Of a DNA stretch of 64,000 nucleotides, positions 44,850 to 56,871 are shown piece after piece. The notes under the pieces are model-generated. The model saw only the letters and a list, made by a program, of their open reading frames with translations, was not told the origin of the DNA and did not search any database. The number at the start of each line of letters is the position of its first letter. Positions within the stretch are counted from its first letter, which is position 1. The translations under genes were made by a program, and so were the position numbers. This DNA comes from Protea cynaroides. Lineage: Eukaryota; Streptophyta; Magnoliopsida; Proteales; Proteaceae. The stretch is from positions 49,616,663 through 49,680,662 of the forward strand of contig CM053270.1 in assembly GCA_028583415.1 (NCBI GenBank). The letters run 5' to 3'.

Positions 44850-47125
44850 TGTCACACCCCAATTCCGCACTATTCAGAATGGTGTGATGAACCGCTAGCA
44901 AACCAACGGTTCAACCAGGATCTCGAGTAGGCTATATCCGTTTTATCTAAACCTCATACATCTACATTCATAATCAGAGTAAATACACAATAGCGGAAGT
45001 CTTATAGTAAAACGAACTGAGGAATCTAGATGTGATAATCATATTTAAGTAGCAAATTATTTTGTATCAACAAAGAGATAAATAAATATCAATTACATTT
45101 CTTTAGTAAACCCAAACAATTAAAATAAAATCTAATCGAATACGCATGAGTTGCACACGCAAGAGGAGTCATGCGTATCCACTTCGTCTTCAACTTCCAT
45201 CGCCGCCATGTGCCCGTACACTGGAGCATTGACATAATCTTCGATGGCAGTACCTGCATTATCAACTAAAAATATTCGACGTCGAGAGGGCGAGCACACA
45301 TCATGGCTCAGTGAGCAAACAAAACAATGCAACAATACATATGCATGCATTCAATTCATATCTTTGGTCTGGTTTAAAGTTTGCAATATGCAATAGAAAG
45401 GGTTGGAGGTCAAAGGTTAGCGTTTATTGACCCCTCCTCTATACACAAGGTGTGGAAGCCCGCCCAAAAGTTAACTTTTATTGTCATCCCCATCCACCCT
45501 ACCATGAACATTGTACAACAAAGGTTAACGTTTATTGTTGTACAGTGACATACCAACACGTAAGCCCCTGCTGGCGAGGGCGTGCAAACTGGGCTCGCAA
45601 CTAACCAATCCTAATGCCAAACAGTGTATCCAAGGTCTCACCCCAGCATCCCTCAGAACGCCCATAGAGATAGAGCTAAGGCCCCCCGATAGAGTCAGAG
45701 ACTACAAAGACCGAGACCACCTCCCCTGATACTCTACGACGTAATAGTTCTGTTAAAGTAACGGCGATACGATGATGCTAATGCACAAGACTTGAGTTAG
45801 AGATAGAGCTAGAGTGTTGAGGCCCGGCCTATGACACCTCCCCCTGATACTCGCTCGCATCAAGCACACCAACCACACACATACATCCACATGCCTATTC
45901 CTAGCATCATCATCATCATCATGTATAAACAAGAATTTAATATGCATGAACAGTAATAATGGAAATATTGGATGACATGTTGAATGCACATAACAATCAT
46001 ACACGCATAAAATCAATCATGGCATTGGACTCAAAAGTAAAATAGTTTATTATTAACCAATTAGTTTAGGTCTTGTTCCCTCACCTTAATTGATCGTAAG
46101 TCCTCTTTCAAGCTTTAAGAATCAACTATATATCGATATTATATCACTAGAAAACCTAACCAAGTCGATAGAATTTAATTATAATTAATTTGAATTTTAA
46201 AAAGCATGCTGCTAACTGGAGGTCGATGCTAGGGTCGGAGGTTTGATCGACCCTGGGTGCGACCACCCCTATTCTAGACTTCTCGAAAATTGGGGGTCGA
46301 TGCTCAGGGTCTGGTAAGGTCGATTGGCCATCGACCCCCTTGCGACCCCATGTGGGTTTTGTTAATTTTTCTTCCTTCAGTCCATTCTTCGTATTTGGGG
46401 TCCTATGGCTTGCTCCTACAGTCCATTCCACACATGTTCTATGGCCTAGAACCGTGGTTCATTCACCTATATGGCTTTCATGATTTCCCCCATGGTTTTC
46501 CATGAAAACCTAACCATGGGTCGATGATTTGGTTTCCTCCTAGATCAGTCCCTCTTCTCTATCTATTTTAGGGTCTGTAGAATTACATGGAGTTGGTATC
46601 CTTACCTGAGAATTAGGCTTGTTTCTTTGAAGCCTTCTCCTTGATCTTCTTCTCTACTTTCCTTTTCTTCTCTTCTCTTTCTCCTTTTCTTTCTCTCAAT
46701 ATAATTAGGGTTCTAAAAGGAGTGAAAGAGGCTTAGGGATGTCCTATTTATAGAGTAGAAACTCCTAAAATAAGTCCCATTGATATTAGGAAGGAATCCC
46801 AATGTAATTAGAAAGTTTCCTAATTTTTGGTTCAAGCTGTTTTTACAGACTACCGGGGGTCGATAGGGGGGTCGGAGATCCCGTCGACCCCTGGTCCTTA
46901 AAATGTTCGACCCCCCATGTAAAACTGGGGGTCTGACTTTTATACTGGGGGGGTCCGACCCTCCCTTGCTGGGTATGCAACCCTCCCCTTATTTTGAGTG
47001 TTTTTGGATCAGTTTCATACCTAGGATCGTGATCTCCTTCACATACTTGATCCATGTGGTTCGACCATGATGGGTAGACCTAGTTCAAAGTGGTAAGACC
47101 GGGTTAGTTTGATACGGGTCTTATA
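44850..47125 (-). repeat. 3' LTR of element F (2,276 bp)
   Basis: Plus-strand TGTCACACCCC... to ...GGTCTTATA (canonical TTACA). It contains three AATAAACGT-type motifs (from about 45415), a TCATCA microsatellite near 45907, the TATA box (TATTTATAG, near 46744) and the donor CTCAG|GTAAGG on the minus strand near 46608, the best donor match of all the LTRs. Confidence 0.95.
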
Positions 47126-50100
47126 ACTCCCCCTACTTATAAAAATTTCATCCCCAAAATTGTTCATACCTTCTGAGTCGAATAAATGAGGGTATTGCTT
47201 TCGCATAGCATTCTCTTCTTCCCATGTAATTTCTTCCATATCTCTACTTTTCCAAGTGACCTTAACATAATAGATATCTCAGTTGCGTAGTCGTTGAACC
47301 TTTTGGCTGGTGATTTCAGTTGGTGTTACTTCAAATGTCAAATCATCAGTCAAATCGGGCAGATCTACTGTCAGAACGTGCGTTGGATCTTTGACATACT
47401 TCATCAATAAGGAAATATAAAATATGTCATACACACTTAACATAGATGGTGGTAGTGCTAACTGGTAAGCCACTTTCCCACGCTTAGCTAGAATCTCATA
47501 TGGCCTGACATATCTTGGACTTAGTTTCCCTTTCTGTCCGAACCGTTTCAGACCTCGCATAGGCGATACCTTTAAGAATACTTTATCACCCACGACGAAC
47601 TCAAGATCTCTGCGTCGAGTATCTGCATATTGCTTCTGACGATTCTGGGCTATTCTCACCCTTTCCTTGAAAATGTCGACCACTCGACAAGTCTCCTCAA
47701 TAAATTCTGGTCCAACGAGACTACGTTCCCCAACTTCATTCCAAAATAAAGGAGTTCGACACATTCTACCATACAGTGCTTCATAGGGTGACATCTGTAT
47801 AGTAGCCTGATAGCTATTGTTATAAGCGAACTCGATCAATGGTAACTTTTCATCCCGTGATCCTTTAAAATCAATTACACATGCTCGTAGCATATCTTCT
47901 AGAATCTGAATTGTACGCTCTGACTGTCCATCTGTTTGTGGATGGAATGCAGTACTAAACTTCAATGTTGTACCCATAGCCTTTTACAATCCTTTCCAAA
48001 ACTTGGAAGTAAATCGTGGATCTCTATCAGACACAATGCTCTCTGGTACACCGTGTAATCGAACAATATTATCCACATATAGTTTTGCTAACCTCTCTAG
48101 TGTATACTGAGGTCATATCAGTATAAAGCGAGCTGTTTTAGTCCGGCGGTCTACAATCACCCAAACTGCATCAACTACTCGAGGAGTCAATGGTAACCTT
48201 GTGACGAAGTCCATGGTGATGCAGTCCCATTTCCATGCTGGTTCCGATAACGGCTGTAACAGTCCTGTGGGTCTTTGTCATTCAGCCTTTACTTTCTGAC
48301 AATTTAGGCACTAAGACACGAACTTAGCTATGTTTGCTTTCATTCCTCTCCACTAATATAATTTCTTTAGATCATGATACATTTTTGTACTTCCCGGGTG
48401 TATCGAATAGATGGTGGTATGGGCTTCTTTCATCAGTCGGTGTCTAATGTCCACACTTTCTGTTTCGGGTACACATATTCTTCCTTTGTACTTCAATACC
48501 TTCTCTTCGTCCAAGGTGAACTCAGGGTTAGTTCTACCTTTTTCGATGTCTTCTTGTACCGTTCTCAAGTAAGGGTCTGATTTGATAGCTGTCTTCACTT
48601 CATCAATTATATCCGGTATAATCTTCAATGCAGCGAACATATTGGAAAACCGATGAATGAACCCTTGGTTGGTTGGTCCATCCATTGTATCTATTACATA
48701 CTGCTCATTGTCGTGATTGAATACCGTTCCAGTAGTACACATTGCTGCAGTTGTGCTAACCTCTCCTTGAAATTTTATCACTGCCTTTCTGCTAACGCAT
48801 CCGCTACTACATTAGCTTTCCCCGGATGATACTGGATATCACAACATAGTCTTTCAATAGTTCCAGTCATCTTCTTTGTCACATATTCAACTCCTTCTGA
48901 TTAAATAGATAAGTAAGACTTTTATGGTCTGATTTAATCTGAAACTTCTCCCCGTATAGGTAATGTCTCCATATCTTGACAGCATGTACTACTGCCGCTA
49001 ACTCCAAATCATGAGTGGGATAATTTTTCTCATGTGTCTTTAACTGTCTTGAGGCATAAGCAATTACTTGTTCTCCTTGCATAAGCACACATCCTAATCT
49101 CAGTCCTGACGCATCAGTGTACAAGGTAAATGGCTGTCCTGGAACAGGAATAGTCAAAATCGGAGCGGATATCAATCTGGTTTTCAAGGTTTGGAAGCTA
49201 TTCTCAAATTTATCCGTCCACTCAAACTTTTCACCTTTCTTAATCGGATTGGTGAGAGGTACGGCAATCCGGGAATAGTCTTCCACAAATCGCCGATAAT
49301 AACCAACTAGACCTAGAAAACTTTTAATTTCTGCAACGCTCTTTAGTGCTTCCCACTTTACAATAGCCTCGACCTTGCTGGGATCCACTTTGACTCCTTC
49401 AGCGGATACTACATGGCCTAGGAAGGCGATTTCACTTAGCCAAAACTCACACTTGGTAAATTTGGCATACAACTTCTCTTTCCTTAAACGCTGTAGAGTG
49501 GCGTTTAGATTCTTAATATGGGTTTCCTTGTCCTTGGAATATACCAATATATCATCAATAAATATAATAACCGACGTATCCAACATATCATGGAAAACCC
49601 GATTCATAAGTTCCATGAAAGTTGCTGGTGCGTTTGTTAATCCAAAAGACATGACCAAGAATTCATAATGTCCATATCGGGTCCTGAAAGCTGTCTTAGG
49701 AATATCACCATCTTTAATCTTCAACTGATGGTAGCCTGACCGAAGATCGATCTTAGAAAATACTTTTGCTCCTTGCAACTGATCGAACAAGTCATTGGTC
49801 TGAGGTAGTGGATATCGATTCTTGATTGTCAGTTTGTTCAACTCCCGATAGTCGATACATAATCGAACGCTACCATCCTTCTTCTTTACGAACAATACTG
49901 GAGCTCCCCATGGTGATATACTAGGTCAAATGTAACCCTTGTCCAGTAGTTCTTGTAGTTGTACTTTCAATTTCTTTAATTCAGTAGGAGCCATTCGATA
50001 AGGTGCTTTTGATACTGGTGCGGCTCCAGGTATAAGATCTATCACAAACTCTATGGCTCGGTCGGGTTGTAATCCTGATTGTTCCTCAGGAAATACGTCG

Positions 50101-50608
50101 GGGTAGTCCCGCACAACATCAATATCTTCCATCCGTGGTGCTTCTTTGGTGAGGTCGACCACTGACACTAGATACCCGACTGCTCCTTTCTCAAGGCACT
50201 TCTTAGCCTTTAGTGCTGAGAGTATGAGCTCGTGTTTACGGGGAAGTTTGGTTCCCGCAAAACTGAATTCTGCTCCTTCTTTGTCTTTAAATGTTAGCTT
50301 CTTTTTGGCGCATAATAGGTTCACAGAATGCCGAGCTAACCAGTCCATTCCCAAGATGACGTCAAAGTCTGCCATCCCAAGTTGGATAAAGGTTGCATTT
50401 AAGGTTTTCTCGCCAATGAGAATTGGACATGGCCCATAACCTTTTTCTAACTCCACTTCTAACCCCATCGGTGACCGTACAAGTAATTTGTAGTCTAATG
50501 TTTTGATTGGTAAATTCAGCTTCTTCCCAAATGACACAGATATAAAAGAATGAGTAGCTCCTGAGTCAAAGAGTACTCTAGCGGGTATGTCGTTTATAGG
50601 TACGATAC
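47121..50608 (-). pseudogene. pol: pol of element F: protease to chromodomain-like tail
   Basis: Protease and RT start are open at 49926-50537 (203 aa, [12 protein letters not shown]). A CGA-to-TGA stop follows, then 48879-49895 (338 aa) with RT (FIDD near 49555, GLTNAPATF) and RNase H ([19 protein letters not shown]). A one-base loss near 48845, and stops near 48350, 47980 and 47278, break the RNase H end, the HHCC region and integrase. The DDE core (QTDGQSERT) and tail (EEITWEEEN near 47230) remain readable. Confidence 0.94.
47126..47133 (-). other. Polypurine tract of F
   Basis: ACTCCCCC on the plus strand next to the LTR, slightly shorter than in C-E. Confidence 0.85.
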
Positions 50609-50677
50609 CTGTGATTTATTTTAACTTAGTCTACATGCTCACACAATGTAATACAACTTAAAAGGTTTCAGTCATAC
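50609..50677 (-). other. Putative 69-nt gag-protease intron of F
   Basis: Same donor (CACAG|GTATGA) and acceptor (ATCACAG|GTATCG) as E, but one base shorter and with several internal differences. The in-frame stop comes earlier (TAA after GMTETF). Splice sites are kept while the interior drifts. Confidence 0.68.
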
Positions 50678-51945
50678 CTGTGACCACATCGGGTGATGCG
50701 GCAGCATCCTCAGATGTAACAGCATAAACTCGTCCTTGATGTAGCTGCTTCCTAGGCTTAGGACACTCCCTTGCCATATGCCCCGCTTAATTGCAGTTAT
50801 AACATTTTGGACCTTCAGTATTTGGCTTTGGCTACTGTTGAGCTACTGGGGTAGTCTTGGGTGCAGCAGTAAAGCCTTGAGCACGGAAGGGTTTGAATGT
50901 CTTGTTATTCCCTCCGTTATAAGCATTTCCAGTTGGCCTTTTTATACCTCTATTTTGCATGAAATAACTCTCCTTCTGGCTCGATTCTATAACTCGAGCA
51001 ATTTGCACAGCTTCATTATATATTTTCTTCTCCAAACCTAAAACATGCTCTCTGATGCTTCCTCTAAGTCCCATGACAAACCTACGGGTCTTAGTGTCTT
51101 CTTCTTGCATGCTAAGTGGTGCAAAGAAAAACAGCTCCTCATAACACTGTTGATATGCATCCACGGACATCTGTCCCTGATATAAACTCAGGAACTCCTT
51201 CTCCATAGAATCTTTGAAGCTTCGTGGAAAGTACTTCTCAAAGAAAGCTTCTTTATATATAGCCCAGGTCAATAGGGTGTGCTTGGTTAATAGTTAGGCC
51301 CTGGTAGATTTCCACCAATGATGTGCATCACCTTTTAGCATTAAGGTGGCACATAATACCTTCTCTTCTTCTGTAATAGTCATCATCAGAAAATTCCTCT
51401 CCATTTCGTCGATCCAATGTGCTGGCCATAAAGGATCAGACGGTTTACCGCTAAACTCCTTGGGCTTCATCTTTAAGAATCGCTCAACCAGTCGGGAGTG
51501 GTCCATATGATTTTGAGGGTATGCCCCAAACATAGGTTGTGGATACTGGTAATTAGCCTGAACTGCTTCAGGACCTGGTACTGGAATATGTTCAGCTAGT
51601 GGTTGAGGTGTTTGAGGTGCTAGGTGTTACCCACTGGTGCTACACTTGTTTGTCCAGTCGGCATTGGTGTAGCATTTGCTGTCTGAAACAACATTCCCAT
51701 TGCTGCTTGCATTTGAGCCTGTGCTTGTTGCATTTGTTGCAGTTGTTGCGCTAGGTTCATAACCACGGTTGCTAGCTCCAGTGGTGGAGGTGGCAAGTTT
51801 GTAGGATTTGCCTGACCCTGGTTTACTGGTGGTGCAACCTGCGGATTACCCTGTGCATATATATATTTTCTTGACTGGCTTCCTCTACGGGTGGTGGTGG
51901 TGGAACTGCGTTTTGGCTCTGCCTGGTTACTCTACGCCCAGCCAT
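50678..51945 (-). pseudogene. gag: gag of element F
   Basis: From MAGRRVTRQSQNAV at 51945. A frameshift in a TA run near 51855 breaks the N-terminus. The core is open at 51294-51533 and 50832-51272, separated by a TAC-to-TAA stop in AYLLTKH. The zinc knuckle near 50790 keeps CYNC and GHMAREC but has a stop between them. It ends DVVT at the intron. Closely similar to H. Confidence 0.9.
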
Positions 51946-52455
51946 ACTTTTCCTCGGATAATGGTGATGCCTGAAAATCATTAAAATACGTGAGGCGATC
52001 ATTTATACTTCATGTAGATACGCTAACCGATGGTATTTTCAAATTTTTTAGATCATTCTGTGAAAAAAATACTGTCTTTTCTATGCAGGGTCGAGGGTGG
52101 GGGTCGATGGGTATCCGACCCTCAGTATCCGACCCTGGGAAATCACCCATTTTTCCCGAGAGCCGGGGGTCGATGGGGGGTTGGAGTATGTCCAACCCAG
52201 GGTGCGACCCCTGGTTCTCTATCAGGTTCCCAAGAGTCATGGGTCGATACCGGGGTCGATATGGCGGTCGATTGTTCTAATCGAATTCTCCAACCCCCGA
52301 ACCAAAAATCAGATTTTTAAGGTCCGATTCTGAGTTCATTTTCCATTCTTCCTCCTCCGTTTCGACTCGTCTCCTTCCTCTAAGTTGCTACAGTGCCAAC
52401 TCTGCTACATTGGTCATTTGGGTTCCTTGTTTCGACGTCTACACCTTCCCTACAG
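51946..52455. promoter_or_regulatory. Divergent intergenic region between gag and antisense gene of F
   Basis: Same layout as in E: the acceptor-like GATTTTCAG|GCATC before gag (exon from 51970, minus strand), a GGTCG/CGACC cluster (about 52088-52300), and the 5' exon of the antisense gene ending CCCTACAG|GTATGT at 52455/52456. No protein-coding sequence of its own. Confidence 0.6.
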
Positions 52456-52899
52456 GTATGTATCTTACCTTTATATGTTTTTAGGTTTTCTTTTCTAGGT
52501 TTTCATCCGTATATCTCATTTTCTTCAAATTAAACTTTTTCCAGCCGTAAAAATTTGATTTTTATTGGGGGCTTTTGTTATTGGTGACTCGAGGAACGAA
52601 AGCCCTCAAAAATATTTGAGTTTCATCGGTTGGTTATCGAGAACTCGAAATTCTCACTTTTTGCCCTAATTTTGGAAAAATTTTGAATTCCTTGAAATTT
52701 CTTGCAATTCAATCTAATTAGTCACAATTTCTGCCTGTTTAAGTCTCACAAGTTAGTTTGGGATCTTTGTAAGTCCTCCTGCCCACGTGTATGGGTGAAA
52801 AGTGAGGTTTTTGCCAAATTTACATCGTTATTATGTCGAAATTTCAGATTTTTCTACCTTACTAATACATTATCTGTTTTTTTTCCTTGTGGCTTGCAG
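52456..52899 (+). other. Putative 5'-UTR intron of the F antisense gene (444 bp)
   Basis: GTATGT at the start and GGCTTGCAG at the end, five bases before the ATG at 52905. The length is within two bases of the intron in E, with the same internal conserved block (TTTTATTGGGGGCTTTTG). Confidence 0.7.
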
Positions 52900-52904
52900 A
52901 TATT

Positions 52905-54286
52905 ATGGCCCATACCAAGGTTCCTAGTGTTCACGACCGTCTTCACTTCCGTACTAATGAAGCTGAGGCACAATATGCCCGCTTTGCTCGTAAGAAGGTA
53001 GAGGGAGGCCGCAAGGTGGGCTTGGCTAGCCTAGCCTTGTTCAATGTGGAGAGAGCTTTTGGTGACATGGGCTGGCTTCTTGTCATCACCTATGATGCCT
53101 GTACCTGCCCTGACTTGGTACGCCAGTTCTACTGTAATCTCCAGGTGGTGGGAGATTACAATGATGTGGAGAGGGGTGATGAGCTTCGTATCACGAGCTA
53201 TGTCAAAGGAGTTGACATCTCATTTGATTATCGGCAGCTGGCCAACCTACTGGGCATTTCCTATGCTGGCCCCATGGTTTTCTGTGCTCCTGGAGAGCCC
53301 TAGTTCTTCTCTCTATAGATGAGGGCTGAGATCGATAGTCAGCTCATCCGACCTGATCGCTGGCAGATGAGGGTGTGTTATCTGCGTTCTGATCCAGGGG
53401 TATACTGCAAGATCATTAAGCATAACCTGATACCGTAGAGTGGTCATTACGAGAGGATCTCCCAGCTGACCCAGTTTCTCCTATACTGTTTATGCACTAG
53501 GCAGTCCGTCTGCCTTCCATACATCATTATGCGTACCATGATCAGTGCCACGTTGCCCAGTCACACTGGCAACCTTCCTTACGGACGCATGATCATTACC
53601 TTGCTTATCCGCCTAGGGGTTGACTTAGTGGATGAGAAGATTCAGGAGAAATCCTTTTCAACACCTCTAGATTGGGAGGCTATTTGCAAGATGGGCATCC
53701 GGGATGCCCAGGTCAGTGACGAGGAGAGGAACGGATGGTGCGCCCTCGCACTCACGTAGAGATGGCTGACGCTGAGGCAGCAGCAGCAGCCGCTGGAGTT
53801 CATAGGGAGCCTGCTGGTGATGATGACCGTCTGTACATGGATGTGGACTCTATACCAACTCCTTCACCTACACATGCTGTTGGAGCTAGTACTTCTTACA
53901 CGGCTGGTCCTTCTCATGCGGCTGGTCCTTCACACCCACCTTTTGATATGATTGGGATATTGCATGAGATCAGAGAGGCTTAGCGCATATTTGATCTGAG
54001 GATGGGGGAGTTACTAGACGCTCAGCGTGTGAGAGTGGATGAGCTACTTGACGCCCAGCCCATATTGGACATGAGGATGGGAGAGCTCATAGATGCTCAG
54101 CGCCGGTCAGATATGCGTATGGAGGAGCTTTTGGGTGCTCAGCACGTGACTGATCAGCGATTGGCTAGTCTCACAGCTAGTCTTCAGACGACCCAGACTC
54201 AGGTAGCCTGGTTGACTAGAGTCTATGCTGAGGATTATGACAGAGACCGTGAGGCACCGCCTCCTCCTTCACCTCCAGCTTCATGA
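52905..54286 (+). pseudogene. Antisense gene of element F (putative plant transposon protein-like)
   Basis: MAHTKVPSVHDRLHFRTNE at 52905. It is open for about 130 codons (VERAFGDMGWLLVITYDACTCPD, ITSYVKGVDISFDYRQL), then two close stops near 53301 and 53318 and another near 53437. The rest of the domain is open from about 53529 (NLPYGRMIITLLIRLGVDLVDEK, DWEAICKMGIRDAQVSDEERN), then a one-base loss near 53733. The tail has an Ala run, MDVDSIPTPSPTHA and a coiled-coil region with at least four RMxELLDAQR-type repeats, more than in E, and ends PPPPSPPAS at 54286. Function unknown. Confidence 0.86.
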
Positions 54287-54551
54287 TTGTATTTATTTTC
54301 TTTCTTTGTACTACAGAGTAACTGTCTCGGTTGTGGACTGTACTCTGCTTTAGCTATTTATATACATTTGTTTCTCTCTCATTGTATTTAAAATTGTTCT
54401 CCCTTTAATAGATGCATTATTCTCTTTTTAAATTTGGTCTCAAACATCACTTGTGCTTATAGTGTGTTAATATTACAGTTTTTACTTTTATCCTATCTCA
54501 GTTAACAATTCATCGTGAAGGTATGCAAGTTTAGCGGACAAGGCCTGAAAT
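54287..54551. other. Region between antisense gene end and PBS of F
   Basis: No gene. Colinear with 35516-35776 of E. T-rich on the plus strand. Confidence 0.7.
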
Positions 54552-54563
54552 GCTCTGATACCA
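54552..54563 (-). other. Primer-binding site of F (initiator tRNA-Met)
   Basis: GCTCTGATACCA on the plus strand, three bases before the 5' LTR of F. Confidence 0.93.
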
Positions 54564-54566
54564 AGT

Positions 54567-56838
54567 TGTCACACCGCAATTCCGTAATATTCAGAATGGT
54601 GTGATGAACCGCTAGCAAACCAACGGTTCAACTTGGATCTCGAGTAAGCTATATCCGTTTTATCTAAACCTTATACATCCACATTCATAATCAGAGTAAA
54701 TACACAATAGCAGAAGTCTTATAGTAAAACGAATTGAGGAATCTAGATGTGATAATCATATTTAAGTAGCAAATTATTCTGTATCAACAAAGAGATAAAT
54801 AAATATCAATTACATGTCTTTACTAAATCCAAACAATTAAAATAAAATCTAATCGAATACGCATGAGTTGCACTCGCAAGAGGAGTCATGCGTATCCTCT
54901 TCGTCTTCAACTTCCATCGCCGCCATGTGCCCGTACACTAGAGCGTTAACATAATCTTCGATGGCAGTACCTGCACCATCAACTAAAAATATTTGACGTC
55001 GAGAGGGTGAGCACACATCATGGCTCAGTGAGCAAACAAAACAATGCAACAATACATATGCATGCATTCAATTCATATCTTTGGTCTGGTTTAAAGTTTG
55101 CAATATGCAATAGAAAGGGTTGGAGGTCAAAGGTTAACGTTTATTGACCCCTTCTCTATACACAGGGTGTGGAAGCCCGCCCAAAGGTTAACGTTTATTG
55201 TCGTCCCCATCCACCTTACCATGAACATTGTACAACAAAGGTTAACGTTTATTGTTGTACAGTGACATACCAACACGTAAGCTCCTGCTGGCGAGGGCTT
55301 GCAAACTGGGCTCGCAACTAACCAGTCCTAATGCCAAACAGTGTATCCAAGGCCTCACCCCAGCATCCCACAGAACGCCCGTAGAGATAGAGCTAAGGCC
55401 CCCCGGTAGAGTCAGAGACTACAAGGACCGAGACCACCTCCCCTGATACTCTACGATGTAATAGTTCTGCTAAAGTAACGGCAATACGACAATGCTAATG
55501 CACAAGACTTGAGTTAGAGATAGAGCTCGAGTGCTGAGGCCCGGCCTATGACACCTCCCCTTGATACTCGCTCGCATCGAGCACACCAACCACACACATA
55601 CATCCACATGCCTATTCCTAGCATCATCATCATCATCATGTATAAACAAGAATCTAATATGCATGAACAGTAATAATAGAAATATTGGATGACATGTTGA
55701 ATGCACATAACAATCATACACGCATAAAATCAATCATGGCATTGGACTCAAAAGTAAAACAGTTTATTATTAACCAATTAGTTTAGGTCTTGTTCCCTCA
55801 CCTTTACATGATCATAAGTCGTCTTTCAAGCTTTAAGAATCAACTATATATCGATATTATATCACTAGAAACCCGAACCAAGTCGATAGAATTTAATTAT
55901 AATTAATTCAGACTTTAAAAAGAATGCTGCTAACTGGGGGTCGATGCTAGGGTCGGAGGTTTGATCGACCCTGGGTGCGACCACCCCTATTCTGGACTTC
56001 CCGAACACTGGGGGTCGATGCTTAGGGTCTGGTAGGGTCGATTGGCCATCGACCCCCATGCGACCCCCTGTGGGTTTTGTCAATTTTTCTTCCTTCAGTC
56101 CATTCTTCGTATTTGGGGTCCTATGGCTTGATCCTACAGTCCATTCCACACATGTTCTATGGTCTAGAACCGTGGTTCATTCACCTATATGGCTTTCATG
56201 ATTTCCCCCATGATTTTTCGTGAAAACCTAACCATGGGTCGATGATTTGGGTTCTTCCTAGATCATTCCCTCTTCTCTATCTATTCTAAGGTCTGTAGAA
56301 TTACATGGAGTTGGTATCCTTACCAGAGAATTAGGCTTGTTTCTCTGAAGACTTCTCCTTAATCTTTTTCTTCACTTTCCTTCTCTTCTCTTCTCTTTCT
56401 CCTTCTCATTCTCTCAATCCAATTAGGGTTCTAAAAGGAGTGAAAGAGGCTTCGGGACGTCCTATTTATAGAGTAGAAACTCTTAAAATAAGTCCCATTG
56501 AGATTAGGAAGGAAACCCATTGAAATTAAGAAAGTTTTCTAATTTTTGGTTCGACCTGTTTTTACCGACTACTAGGAGTCGATAGGGGGGTTGGAGATCC
56601 CGTCGACCCCTGGTCCTTAAAATGTCCGACCCCCCATGTAAAATTGGGGGTCTGACTTTTATACTGGGGGGGTCCGACCCTCCCTTGCTGGGTATGCGAC
56701 ACTCCCCTGATTTTGAATATTTTTGGGTCAGTTTAATACCTGGGATCGTGATCTCCTTTACACACTTGATCCATGTGGTTTGACCATGATGGGTAGACCT
56801 GGTTCAAGGTGGTAAGACCGGGTTAGTTTGATACGGGT
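54567..56838 (-). repeat. 5' LTR of element F, outer six bases missing
   Basis: Plus-strand TGTCACACC to GATACGGGT, where CTTACA is expected. Over the first ~300 bp a by-eye count gives about 14 differences from the F 3' LTR. Motif content is the same as in the 3' LTR, but the splice donor is changed to CTCTG|GTAAGG. Confidence 0.93.
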
Positions 56839-56871
56839 AAAAATACTGTCTTAAACGCTCTCATACCAAGT
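56839..56871. other. Rearranged junction F/G with 14-bp leader piece and mutated PBS
   Basis: AAAAATACTGTCTT (56839-56852) matches the gag-proximal leader (52066 in F, 33375 in E). A PBS-like GCTCTCATACCA (56857-56868, one change from the family PBS) and the spacer before the G LTR follow. The whole antisense gene and most of the leader of G are missing between them. Confidence 0.8.

Noticed and set aside
55470..55733. 87-aa open frame repeated at 45753, 55470 and 57775
   Set aside because: It is conserved only because the LTRs are copies. It crosses the TCATCA microsatellite and LTR landmarks, and equivalent frames are broken in TK1, B, C and E.
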